In this document: one piece after another, positions 24,001 through 31,814 of the stretch | How positions within the stretch are numbered: the first letter of the stretch is position 1 | Layout of the letters: each line of letters starts with the position of its first letter | Assembly: GCA_025934375.1 (NCBI GenBank) | Contig: JAICYD010000060.1 | Span: forward strand, 1 to 41,574 | DNA: 41,574 bases | Direction of reading: 5' to 3' | Source of the DNA: Streptosporangiaceae bacterium | Lineage (GTDB): Bacteria > Actinomycetota > Actinomycetes > Streptosporangiales > Streptosporangiaceae | Notes under the pieces: generated by a model | What the model was told of the DNA's origin: nothing | Databases searched by the model: none | Seen by the model: only the letters and a program-made list of their open reading frames with translations | Made by a program: the position numbers and the translations under genes

Positions 24001-25527
24001 GTGCTGACAGAGCCAATTCACGGCGAAGTGGCCCGGACCGCATGGGCGGACGGGATGCTGGCCCGCTTGCCCGCAGCCCCCTTCCCAGAGACACCGCCCG
24101 CTCGCATCACCGCCGCCGCCCTCGCCGACCTGCTCGGCTACTGGTCCGCCAGCGACGGCCCGCTGTACCGGCTGCTCGCCACCCGCCTCGGCCGGCTGGC
24201 CGACACCGCCGAGCTGCCGACAGGCCTGCGCCTGCCGCCCGAGCGCGAGCTCGCCACCGTCTTGTCGGTCAGCCGCAACACCGTCGCGATGGCCTATCAG
24301 GTGCTGCGCGACGAGGGCATGGCCGACAGCCGCCAGGGCTCGGGCACCCGGATCGTCCCGCACCAGTGCACCCCGGCCGGCGTCCACCGGGCAAACGGCT
24401 TTTTCACCCGGATCCTCGGCACCTCCCCGGTCGAGGCCGACCTGACGCTGGCCACCGTGGAGTGCGCTCCGCAGGTGGCCGCCGCGCTGGAGGATCCCTC
24501 CTCCGTGCTTTCGGCCGCCGCCCGCCGCGCGATCACCGCCACCCCCGGCTACTTCCCGTACGGCCTGCCCGACCTGCGCGCCGCGATCGCGGGCATGCTC
24601 ACCACCCGCCACGACCTGCCGACCCGGCCGGAGGAGGTCATCGTCACCACGGGCGCCCAGCAGGCGCTGGACCTGCTGATCCGCTGCGAGGTAGTGGCCG
24701 GCCAGCCCGTGGTCACCGAGGATCCGACGTTCCCTGGCGTTCTTGACGCGCTGCACCGGTCGGGCGCGCGCCCGGTCGGCGTCCCGGTCGGGGACATGAC
24801 GCGGCTGGAGCGCGCGCTGGCGGCGCACCGCCCGCCGCTTGTCTACCTGGTCCCCACCCACCAGAACCCGGTCGGCGTCAGCCTCCCGCTGACCGCCCGG
24901 CGTGGTGTCCTGGCGCTGGCCAAGGCGTACCCGGACACCGTGTTCATCGACGACATGACCGTGGCCGACTTGCCGCTGACCGATGACCCGGCCCTGCCTC
25001 TGCTGGCCGCGCTCGATTCGTGCACGCCTAACGTGGTGACCGTCGGCTCGCTGTCCAAGACGTACTGGGGCGGCCTGCGGACTGGGTGGATCCGCGCCCC
25101 GCAGGGCATCATCGCGCGGCTCGCCTCCGCCAAGGCCGCCGCCGACCTCGGCAGCACCGCCTACCAGCAGGCCATCGTCGCGGCCCTGATCGCCGGCCGC
25201 AACGACGAGATCCTCAAGTGGCGCGCCGACTGGCTGCGCCCGCGCTGCGCGGCGATCACCGCCGCGCTGCGCCAGTACCTGCCCGCCTGGCAGTGGGCCT
25301 GCCCCGAGGGTGGCTTGTCGATCTGGGCTCGGCTGCCCGGCAACGCCGACGCCGGCGCCTTCACCCAGGCCGCCTTGCGCAAGTGCGTCGCGGTGGTTCC
25401 CGGCCGCCTGCTCAGCGCCACCGGCGACGCCGACGCCCGCCGCCACGTCCGGCTGGCCTTCGTCCTGCCCCCCGACCAGCTCACCGCGGCGATCAAGACC
25501 CTCTCAGCCATTGACTTACCGCCCTAA
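24001..25527 (+). CDS. MocR-type (GntR-aminotransferase) transcription regulator
   Basis: A 508-aa fusion regulator. The N-terminal GntR winged helix spans about 45-115 (LYRLLATRLGRLAD, GLRLPPERELATVLSVSRNT, RQGSGTRI). The C-terminal fold-type I aminotransferase domain spans about 145-505, with VTTGAQQALDLLIR, the Asn in PTHQNPVGVSLP, the Asp in IDDMTVADLPL and the PLP-binding Lys353 in GSLSKTYWGGLRTGW. MocR proteins use PLP or amino-acid ligands to control transport or PLP metabolism, usually of a neighbouring divergent gene, here the small membrane protein at 23475. Start GTG 24001 was chosen for the leaderless -10 geometry and because the upstream in-frame sequence is non-coding in character. 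Confidence 0.93.
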   Translation: MLTEPIHGEVARTAWADGMLARLPAAPFPETPPARITAAALADLLGYWSASDGPLYRLLATRLGRLADTAELPTGLRLPPERELATVLSVSRNTVAMAYQVLRDEGMADSRQGSGTRIVPHQCTPAGVHRANGFFTRILGTSPVEADLTLATVECAPQVAAALEDPSSVLSAAARRAITATPGYFPYGLPDLRAAIAGMLTTRHDLPTRPEEVIVTTGAQQALDLLIRCEVVAGQPVVTEDPTFPGVLDALHRSGARPVGVPVGDMTRLERALAAHRPPLVYLVPTHQNPVGVSLPLTARRGVLALAKAYPDTVFIDDMTVADLPLTDDPALPLLAALDSCTPNVVTVGSLSKTYWGGLRTGWIRAPQGIIARLASAKAAADLGSTAYQQAIVAALIAGRNDEILKWRADWLRPRCAAITAALRQYLPAWQWACPEGGLSIWARLPGNADAGAFTQAALRKCVAVVPGRLLSATGDADARRHVRLAFVLPPDQLTAAIKTLSAIDLPP

Positions 25528-26482
25528 CGGGCCCGTGTTCCCGGCTGCCCGCCGGTAAGGGCGAAAGAACGCGCGCAGTTCCTCGGCGTAGAGCTCAGGC
25601 TCCTCAAACGGCGCGAAGTGGCCGCCGCGTGGCGGCTCGGTCACCCGGACCACGTTCGCCGTGCGCTCCAGCCATGCCCGCGGCGGGCGGGCGATGTCGC
25701 CGGGGAACAGCGTGAAGCCCGACGGCACCTCGACCCGGCGAGCGTGCTGCGCGGGCGGGATGGCGGCGTTCGCGCAGTACATGCGCATCGATGACCCGAT
25801 CGTCTCCGTAAGCCAGTACAGCGTGACGTTCGTGAGGATCTCGTCCTTGGTGAAGGACCGCTCGACGTCGCCGCCGCAGTCGCTCCAGGCGCGGAGCTTC
25901 TCCACGATCCACGCCGCCAGCCCCGCCGGGGAGTCGGTGAGCCCCACGGCGGCCGTCTGGGGCTTGGTGCGATGCATGGCCGAGTAGGCGCCCTCGGCCG
26001 CGCCCCAGGCCGCGACGTCCTCAATGTAGGCGCGCTCCTCGGGAGCGAGGTCGGCCGGGTCGCCGGTGAAGACCGGCACCCCCGCGTCGGTGCGGTGCAC
26101 GGCCACGACCCGGTCGGGGTGGTCCAGCCCGAGGTAGCGGCTCACGTGGCTGCCGATGTCCCCGCCCGCCGCGCCGAACCGCTCATAGCCCAAGATGCCC
26201 ATCAATCGCGCCCACAGCCCGGCGACCGCGATGGAACGAATCCGGCCAGCCATGGCACAAGACCAGGGGCAGCGCAGCACTGGCCGGGATGGTGCTGGCG
26301 GGCACGGTGCTGGCGGGCACGATGCTGGCGGGCACGGGCGCCCGGACGTGAACGAAGTGGATGCCCAAGGCCCCCAGCGGAACCCGGAACCGCGGAAGCC
26401 GCGCGAGCACCGCCTCCTGCGACGGCCAGTCGAACTCATCAGCCCAGTAGGCGACCAGCTCGCCAGGGTGCGATAACCACAC
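25516..26482 (-). pseudogene. Epoxide hydrolase (alpha/beta fold), decayed
   Basis: Two frames together encode an incomplete microsomal-type epoxide hydrolase. Frame A (26482 to about 26236) has LVAYWADEFDWPSQEAVLARL and the oxyanion motif LVLCHGWPDSF. Frame B (about 26236 to 25516) has AGLWARLMGILGYERFGA, the nucleophile motif GGDIGS, LGLDHPDRVVAVH, a cap region, and the catalytic His in GGHFAPFEEPELYAEELRAFF. Between SF and the second frame about 45-50 residues normally present (the GYGFS loop region) are missing and the frame shifts. The first roughly 40 residues of the family are also absent, and three 15-bp repeats (26292-26336) add PAST repeats to frame A. The 3' end overlaps the convergent MocR stop by 12 bp. 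No functional enzyme is expected. Confidence 0.8.
26292..26336. repeat. 15-bp tandem repeat inside the epoxide hydrolase remnant
   Basis: Three copies of GTGCTGGCGGGCACG (26292-26306, 26307-26321, 26322-26336), the last with one change. It is in frame and encodes a Pro-Ala-Ser repeat on the minus strand, absent from normal epoxide hydrolases. Confidence 0.85.
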
Positions 26483-26533
26483 AGGTTGTCCGGGTGGCTC
26501 CTAGACACACAGGTTGTCCGGGTGGCTCCTAGA
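26478..26533. repeat. Perfect 28-bp tandem duplication
   Basis: CACACAGGTTGTCCGGGTGG...CTAGA is present at 26478-26505 and again, identically and immediately adjacent, at 26506-26533. It sits at the truncated 5' end of the epoxide hydrolase remnant. A recent slippage or end-joining duplication would explain it. The 137 bp from 26534 to 26670 contain no recognisable gene. Confidence 0.9.
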
Positions 26534-26670
26534 ACTGGAGCCGGCAGGTGGACGAGGACAACGACGGCCGCTTCCCCGACGACAGCCCGGTAGAGGTTTC
26601 CGCCGCCCGAATCCAGGGGAACGCCCAGGACCGCGAGCGGCCCTGGGCGTCCGGTGATGCTTTGCCCGGG

Positions 26671-28281
26671 TCAGGTGAGTTCGATCAGGGGGAAGGCGCG
26701 GTGGCGGCGGGGCGGGACGAGGAAGTTCTGCCGGCGGGTGGCGGTGATGAACCGCTCGAATCCGTTGTCATCGGGGTCGACGGCGAACTGCTGCTGCAGG
26801 TCCTGCGCCGCCAGGCCGGTTCGCATCGCGGTGAACAGGTCAGCGGTCGGTATGAACATGAAGAACTGCAGCTTGAACTGGGCGCTGCCGGCCTGGTAGT
26901 CGACCCCGAGGTTGGTCGGGTAGGAGCGGAACGCGGGCACGTCCATGCCGTCGATCCCGGGTCCGTCGTTCCGGATGTGCAGCGGCGTGCCATCTGGTGC
27001 GCGTGATGCCCGCTGCAGGCCCGCGTTGTGGCCGATGCGGGGCAGGCCGGTGAACGTGGCATCCAGGGTCTGGTTGCCGGGGCCGAATTGGCCGGCGCTG
27101 TCGCGCGCGCTGCGCATGGCCGCGTCCGTGCCCTGGAAGACATTGGGGATGAAGGCGGGACCGCCGCCGTTGGTGAACTGGTCGGTGTTGCCCGCGGCGG
27201 GGATGCCGTTGGTCGTGCCGAGCTGGTTGGAGTTGAACGCGTACTGGCACCGTTCCTGGAACGTCTCGCCGTCTGGGTGCCGGGGGTCCTGGTTCGGCTG
27301 GGCGTAGAACTGGAACAGGTCCTCGATGTCGTGCGAGAAGTGCGCTATCGAGCCGTTGTCGAAGTAGCTGCCGATCTGGGCATTGGTCAGCTTGGCCGAG
27401 TTGTTGCCCACGAACGTGCAGATCGCGGGCGGGCCGGCCGCGTTAACCTGCTGGTCGACGAAGCCCATGGTCATCGACGAGTTGGGGTTGACCCTGGGCG
27501 CGAAGTCGAAGCCGTACTGGTTGGCCATCTTGCGCGGCAGGCCTTGCTGGACGAACTGCAGGCGCGTTGGCTGGAAATTGAACAGCCCGTTGAAGTTGGG
27601 CGAGGGTACGCCGCGGCCGTTGAGGTTGTTGCTGCCCATTAGCCACAGCGGGACAGCGGCCAGGTTGGTCGTCGAATCGCTGCGGAACTGGAACAGTACG
27701 TCGTTGTTCTCGATCACGACGTTGACGTTGAACCGGTCCTTGGTGACGCCGGGGATCGGGGCGTTCGGGCCGCCGACGAAGCCCCCCACCACGTCGGTGG
27801 GCATCGGGGTCGCCTCCACCAGCACGGGTCGGCCGCCCGCGAGTGTCCCCATGCCTGTCTGGAAGGACACCGTCTGCGGCATGTTGGCGTTCACCACGGC
27901 CCGCGGCAGCCGGTTGAAATACGGCACGCCGTAAGAAACCGATCCTATGAGCAGGCCGGACGGACTGGCGGGATAGCTGGCCTCGATGGTGTTCAGCGCG
28001 TTGGCGAGGGTGGCCTGGTCAGCCCTGGTGGGGGTGCGGGTCAGTTTGGCGGGCAGGAACAGCGCGTAGGTGATGCCGAACTGAGCCGTGACGTTGCCGG
28101 CGCCGTCGTTGAATACCTGGGCTGGCCGGACGAAGGCACCGAGGTCAAACTGGATGTCTGAGAATGTGGTGGCCGCTGCGGCCGGTCGCACAAGCGGCGA
28201 GGCCAACTGCTCCAAGAGCGCGGCCTGAGAGAGCAGGAAGGCCGTGGCGGCCGTCCGCTTCAGAGCCGATCGCCGGCTCAT
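26671..28281 (-). CDS. Tat-exported DyP-like (heme peroxidase-related) protein
   Basis: A 536-aa secreted protein. The N-terminal MSRRSALKRTAATAFLLSQA is a twin-arginine signal. The C-terminal third resembles dye-decolorising peroxidases: PDGTPLHIRND (H435) sits where DyPs have the proximal-heme HIR motif; AQFKLQFFMFIPTADLF matches the GLLFxxFQxDxxxQF strand; NFLVPPRRHRAFPLIEL resembles the usual C-terminus. The canonical GXXDG motif is not clear (MGFVDQQVNAAG is the nearest), so it may bind heme without classical peroxidase activity. It may belong to an uncharacterised DUF family near DyP. Start ATG 28281 gives the standard Tat signal; the frame stays open to 28752, and an upstream stretch (ELDIEELKAVS) could be coding from a TTG. 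Stop at 26671-26673. Confidence 0.7.
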   Translation of the reverse strand: MSRRSALKRTAATAFLLSQAALLEQLASPLVRPAAAATTFSDIQFDLGAFVRPAQVFNDGAGNVTAQFGITYALFLPAKLTRTPTRADQATLANALNTIEASYPASPSGLLIGSVSYGVPYFNRLPRAVVNANMPQTVSFQTGMGTLAGGRPVLVEATPMPTDVVGGFVGGPNAPIPGVTKDRFNVNVVIENNDVLFQFRSDSTTNLAAVPLWLMGSNNLNGRGVPSPNFNGLFNFQPTRLQFVQQGLPRKMANQYGFDFAPRVNPNSSMTMGFVDQQVNAAGPPAICTFVGNNSAKLTNAQIGSYFDNGSIAHFSHDIEDLFQFYAQPNQDPRHPDGETFQERCQYAFNSNQLGTTNGIPAAGNTDQFTNGGGPAFIPNVFQGTDAAMRSARDSAGQFGPGNQTLDATFTGLPRIGHNAGLQRASRAPDGTPLHIRNDGPGIDGMDVPAFRSYPTNLGVDYQAGSAQFKLQFFMFIPTADLFTAMRTGLAAQDLQQQFAVDPDDNGFERFITATRRQNFLVPPRRHRAFPLIELT

Positions 28282-29179
28282 GGAGACGGCCTTTAGCTCC
28301 TCGATGTCCAATTCTTGGGCCCCTTCGATGACTACGGATTTGACGCGAGACGGTCGTCTCGCGGGCAACGGCGCCCTAGGGGCGCTTAGAACCGGAAGCA
28401 GTTCCGGCGGAAGCCTGATATCAGGTGCGAGGAACGTGCAGAGACTAGGGAAGTGCTTGAGATTGGAAGATGGGTTGCTAAACATATAAGCCCGTCCCGG
28501 CCGCCCCGCAAGACCGGGCAATATGACATTTTTGCCATGATTCCGCCGCGGCCCGCGCCGCCGTGGGCTCGAAACATTTCCATGCGCCCTACCTGGAGCT
28601 ACTGCTCCGCTAAGACCAGACCAGCCGGCTGCGGCAGCGTCCTCTTCGCCGCCCTGCCTTCCGGGGCACGTGAAAATTCCAGCGGACGCGCGCCGGGCCC
28701 CATTCGGGCTAAATTTCACCCAGAGGATCCGACAGGCCAGGTCATCGGCCACTTGCCGGCCGGGAAGCCCCGCAGGGCATCGCGCGCAGGTGCCCGAGCG
28801 CAGACGGGAACCTTGACAATCTGCCGTCAGGTCATGACGTTAGGCCGCCTCACGCGAAAGGCGGAGAGGTGCCCTTGATCGCCGGCGGCGGTGCCGGCCC
28901 TGCGGACGCGCACGAGATGGCTCTCCAGTTTCTCGCGACGTGGGCCGCCGCCCTTGATCTGCCGGAGAAATTGAATCGCCCGCGCATGCAGGCGAGTGCA
29001 TAACCATCCAGGTCGAATACCCTTGGCAGGTCAAAGAGCATGTCGGCAAAGTCCGCTGCAATTTCAGAGTCTCCCTTATCAGCCACCCACGGGAAGCTGA
29101 ATACCGAGGCAGCGGCCGAGGCCGCGCTGGCCCAGACCGAGCGAGCGATGAGACAGCTGCAGGCGGGAAGGATACGGCT
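28282..29179. other. 898-bp intergenic region with hairpins and a possible small ORF
   Basis: This divergent region between the DyP-like gene and the dioxygenase is visibly less GC-rich than its flanks. It contains CGCGAGAC-GGTC-GTCTCGCG (28344-28363, perfect 8-bp stem) and GCGCCC-TAG-GGGCGC (28371-28385) in the leader of the DyP-like gene. On the plus strand a 42-codon frame from TTG 28875 (GGAG at 28863-28866) to TAA 29001-29003 encodes GGGAGPADAHEMALQFLATW and a short basic end. On the minus strand, across about 28900-29100, a frame reads EIAADFADMLFDLPRVFDLD. Neither is recognised; they may be relics. No full-length gene is supported. Confidence 0.5.
28875..29003 (+). CDS. Possible small protein (42 aa), low confidence
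   Basis: TTG 28875 lies eight bases after GGAG (28863-28866) and opens a 42-codon frame with an amphipathic segment (HEMALQFLATWAAALDLPEK) and a basic end, stopping at TAA 29001-29003. An alternative GTG at 28869 is too close to the GGAG. No homology is recognised. The opposite strand carries an equally plausible frame, so this is only a candidate. Confidence 0.25.
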   Translation: MIAGGGAGPADAHEMALQFLATWAAALDLPEKLNRPRMQASA

Positions 29180-30208
29180 ATGACGCATCCGGGAACCTTG
29201 CCGGTCATCGACGTGTCCCCGCTCGTGAACGGCGACGCGCAGGCAGTCCACGAGGCACAGGCACTCCACGAGGCACAGTCCAGGGTGGCCCGGCAGATCC
29301 AGGCCGCCTGCCGTGACCACGGGTTCTTCTACGTGACCGGGCATGGCGTCGCGGCCGGTCTCCTCGATGAGCTGGCCGACGCCAGCGCGGAGTTCTTCGC
29401 GCTCCCGGTGCCCGAGAAGATGGAGATCTCGATGGAGCGCGGCGGGCGGACGTGGCGGGGCTACTTCCCGGTCGGCGGGGAGCTCACCTCCGGGCAGCCT
29501 GACCTGAAGGAGGGGCTGTACCTCGGCACCGAGCTACCCGGCGATGACCCGCGCGTCCAGGCCGGCCTGCCGCTGCATGGCGGCAACCTGTTCCCCGCGC
29601 GGGTGCCGCGGCTGCGCGGCCTGGTCCTGGCGTACCTGGCGGAGCTGACCCGCGTGGGCCAGTGCGTGCTTGCCGGGATAGCGCTGAGCCTTGGCCTGGA
29701 GGCCGGGTACTTCGCCGAGGGATACACCGCGGACCCGACCGTCTTGTTCCGGATCTTCAGCTACCCGCCGTCCCCGCCGGGGGCCGGCGGCTGGGGGGTC
29801 GGCGAGCACACCGACTACGGGCTGCTGACCCTGCTCGCCCAAGACGACAGCGGCGGCTTGCAGGTCGCCACGCCGGGCGGCTGGGTCGATGCCCCGCCGC
29901 TTCCGGGCACGTTCGTCTGCAACATCGGTGACATGCTCGACCGGCTAACCGGCGGCTGGTACCGCTCGACCCCCCACCGGGTGCGGAACCTCAGCGGCCG
30001 CACCCGGCTGTCCTTCCCGTTCTTCCTTGACCCGGGGTTCGCCGATGAGGTCCCGCCGCTGCCGGGCCGGGCCGCCGCCGGCGCGGGCGGCGGGCGCCGC
30101 TGGGACGGCCAGGACCTGCGCGCGTTCACTGGCACGTACGGCGACTACCTCCTCGGCAAGGTGTCGAAGGTCTTCCCCCAGCTCAGGCAGGACGTCCTGG
30201 ACGGGTAG
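29180..30208 (+). CDS. 2-oxoglutarate/Fe(II)-dependent dioxygenase, isopenicillin N synthase-like
   Basis: A 342-aa double-stranded beta-helix oxygenase. The N-terminal DIOX_N domain (PVIDVSPLVNG, AACRDHGFFYVTGHGV) precedes a catalytic domain with the facial triad H210-x-D212 (GEHTDYG) and H266 (STPHRVRN), and the 2OG-binding R276-x-S278 (RTRLSFPFF). The RxS motif is shared by 2OG-dependent members and IPNS, so the co-substrate is not proven. WRGYFPVGGELTSG and DLKEGLYLG are typical of bacterial IPNS-like oxygenases. The substrate is unknown. Start ATG 29180 has GGGAAGGAT upstream. It contains an 18-bp in-frame duplication (29243-29278, VHEAQALHEAQ). The SagB-like gene follows 29 bp later. 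Confidence 0.92.
   Translation: MTHPGTLPVIDVSPLVNGDAQAVHEAQALHEAQSRVARQIQAACRDHGFFYVTGHGVAAGLLDELADASAEFFALPVPEKMEISMERGGRTWRGYFPVGGELTSGQPDLKEGLYLGTELPGDDPRVQAGLPLHGGNLFPARVPRLRGLVLAYLAELTRVGQCVLAGIALSLGLEAGYFAEGYTADPTVLFRIFSYPPSPPGAGGWGVGEHTDYGLLTLLAQDDSGGLQVATPGGWVDAPPLPGTFVCNIGDMLDRLTGGWYRSTPHRVRNLSGRTRLSFPFFLDPGFADEVPPLPGRAAAGAGGGRRWDGQDLRAFTGTYGDYLLGKVSKVFPQLRQDVLDG
29243..29278. repeat. 18-bp in-frame duplication in the dioxygenase gene
   Basis: GCAGTCCACGAGGCACAG and GCACTCCACGAGGCACAG are adjacent and differ at one base. They duplicate six residues (VHEAQA/LHEAQS) ahead of the conserved N-terminal helix. Confidence 0.8.
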
Positions 30209-30225
30209 GGATCCCGGCGAAGCAG

Positions 30226-30231
30226 TAGCGT
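30226..30231 (+). promoter_or_regulatory. -10 box TAGCGT of a leaderless transcript
   Basis: TAGCGT, six bases, then GTG 30238, the same sequence and spacing as at 17591 and 20912. It gives the SagB-like gene its own transcript even though it lies only 29 bp after the dioxygenase gene. Confidence 0.55.
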
Positions 30232-30237
30232 GAGCGG

Positions 30238-31758
30238 GTGGAAACCGCGACGCAGGAACTGCACCGGCTGACGTCTTACTCTCCCGACCGGGACTGGGAC
30301 GAGCCACCAGATGATCCGAGAGCACGACACGATTTCCAGCCCAACGACTACGCCACCCTCCCGCTTTTCTACAAGCGCTACGCGCCCGGGCTGCCCCGGC
30401 TGGCGCTCCCCCGGGAACTGCCGACCGCGACCGCGCCCGCCCTGACCGTGTTGTCGGGGACCGGGTTGTCAGGGACCGGGTTGTCGGGGAGGGGCCTGAC
30501 CGGCGCCGGCCTGACCGGAACAGGCGGCGTTGACCTGCCCGCGCTGGCCAGGCTGCTGTACTGGTCGGCGGGCATCGTGCGCACCTCGCCGCGGGCCACC
30601 TACACGCACCTGTTCCGGGCCGCCGGATCGGCTGGCGGACGCTTCCCCCTGGACCTGTACGTCGCCGTGCCCGCCGGTTATCCGGGGCTGCCCGAGGGCG
30701 TGCACTGCTACGACCCGCTGGAGCACGCGCTGGTGACCGTCGGTCCGGCGCCAGGCGCGGGGGCGCCCACCATCGTCGTCACCGGCGTCCCGTGGCGGAC
30801 CGGATGGCGGTACGGGGAGCGCGGATACCGGCACGTGTACTGGGACGCCGGGACGATGCTCGCGCAGACGCTGGCCCTGGCCGACTCAGCCGGGATCGCG
30901 AACAGGCTCTACACCCGGTTCCCGGACGCGGACGTGGCCGCGCTGGTCGGCGCCGACCAGGTCCACGAGTGGCCGGTCGCGGTGATCGCGCTCGGCGCGG
31001 GCGCGCCCGTTACCGGGCCGGCCGGGCCGGCCGACCCGGGCGAGACCGACACCGCGCCGCTGGAGTTCCCGCTCGTCACCGCGGCGCAACGGGCCGGCGA
31101 CGGCGACATCCTCGGCGACCCCTGGGACCAGGGCGCCGCCGCTGACATCCCCGCGATGGCGCCCGCCTCAGCGGCCGGCTCACCGTCGGCGGACCCGCCC
31201 TCGATTGACGCCGTCATCGCCACCCGCGGGTCCCAGCGGCGGATGAACCCCAACCGGGGCCTGCCGCTGGCGACGCTGAGCATCAGCATGAGCGTCGCGC
31301 TGCGCGGGATCAGCGTCCCCCACTGGGTCGCGGTCCACGACGTGACCGGGCTAGCGCCCGGGCTGTACCGCTGGCCCGACCTGACCACGCCGGTCCGGGA
31401 CGGCAACCTGCGCGATGAGCTGTACCAGGTCTCGCTTGACCAGGCACTGACGCGGGACGCGGCGTTCGTGGTGATCGCCGCGACCGACGTATCCCGGCTG
31501 TCGGACCGTGAGTACCGCGAGGCGCAGCTCGCGGCGGGCATCGTCGAGGGCCGGCTGCACCTGGCGGCGTACGCGCTCGGCGCCAGCGCGACCGGGATGA
31601 CGTTCCTCGACAGTGAGATTCCAGCGCTGCTTGACTCGGGTGAGTTCCCGGACGGCCTGATCTTCACCTGCGTCGGAGTCCCCGGCAACACGTCCAAGCT
31701 GGCGGGCTCGCCGGGCGCGCCCACCTCAGTCCGCCGGGTCGCCGAGCGGAACGGATAG
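30238..31758 (+). CDS. SagB/ThcOx-type nitroreductase-family dehydrogenase (two-domain)
   Basis: A 506-aa protein with two nitroreductase-like halves. The N-terminal part has FQPNDYATLPLFYKRY, DLPALARLLYWSAGIVR, and RAAGSAGGRFPLDLYVAV (Arg/Ser-rich FMN phosphate contacts), then GVHCYDPLEHALV. The C-terminal half begins IDAVIATRGSQRRMNP and continues with GLAPGLYRWPD, VVIAATDVSRLSDREYREAQLAAGIVEGRLHLAAYALG and the end segment FTCVGVPG. This duplicated layout is common in actinobacterial SagB-like FMN oxidoreductases, which oxidise azolines in RiPP pathways or act elsewhere. No cyclodehydratase or precursor peptide gene is nearby, so a RiPP role is not supported. A repeat of five 15-bp units (30451-30525) forms a flexible linker. 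The start GTG follows a leaderless promoter. Confidence 0.85.
   Translation: METATQELHRLTSYSPDRDWDEPPDDPRARHDFQPNDYATLPLFYKRYAPGLPRLALPRELPTATAPALTVLSGTGLSGTGLSGRGLTGAGLTGTGGVDLPALARLLYWSAGIVRTSPRATYTHLFRAAGSAGGRFPLDLYVAVPAGYPGLPEGVHCYDPLEHALVTVGPAPGAGAPTIVVTGVPWRTGWRYGERGYRHVYWDAGTMLAQTLALADSAGIANRLYTRFPDADVAALVGADQVHEWPVAVIALGAGAPVTGPAGPADPGETDTAPLEFPLVTAAQRAGDGDILGDPWDQGAAADIPAMAPASAAGSPSADPPSIDAVIATRGSQRRMNPNRGLPLATLSISMSVALRGISVPHWVAVHDVTGLAPGLYRWPDLTTPVRDGNLRDELYQVSLDQALTRDAAFVVIAATDVSRLSDREYREAQLAAGIVEGRLHLAAYALGASATGMTFLDSEIPALLDSGEFPDGLIFTCVGVPGNTSKLAGSPGAPTSVRRVAERNG
30451..30525. repeat. Five 15-bp tandem repeats encoding LSGTG/LTGxG
   Basis: Units TTGTCGGGGACCGGG (30451), TTGTCAGGGACCGGG (30466), TTGTCGGGGAGGGGC (30481), CTGACCGGCGCCGGC (30496) and CTGACCGGAACAGGC (30511) are in frame within the SagB-like gene and diverge progressively toward the 3' end. 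Confidence 0.85.
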
Positions 31759-31765
31759 AACAGCC

Positions 31766-31814
31766 GTGCCCCTAGAAGCGCGGTGCCCCTAAAACAGCGG
31801 TGCCCTAGAACCGC
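31766..31814. repeat. Three degenerate 17-bp tandem repeats after the SagB-like gene
   Basis: GTGCCCCTAGAAGCGCG (31766-31782), GTGCCCCTAAAACAGCG (31783-31799) and GTGCCCTAGAACCGC (31800-31814). They begin just after the SagB-like stop codon (31758) and reach into the 3' end of the convergent gene. Confidence 0.7.

Noticed and set aside
23527..25446. Long minus-strand open frame opposite the MocR gene
   Set aside because: Low-complexity Gly/Arg/Gln composition, while the plus strand has full GntR and aminotransferase motifs.
28453..28878. 141-codon plus-strand frame
   Set aside because: No RBS, no domain, Pro/Arg-rich, and it crosses the probable leader of the DyP-like gene.
29180..31758. 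Thiazole/oxazole-modified RiPP cluster based on the SagB-like gene
   Set aside because: No YcaO cyclodehydratase, E1-like partner or precursor peptide was found nearby.
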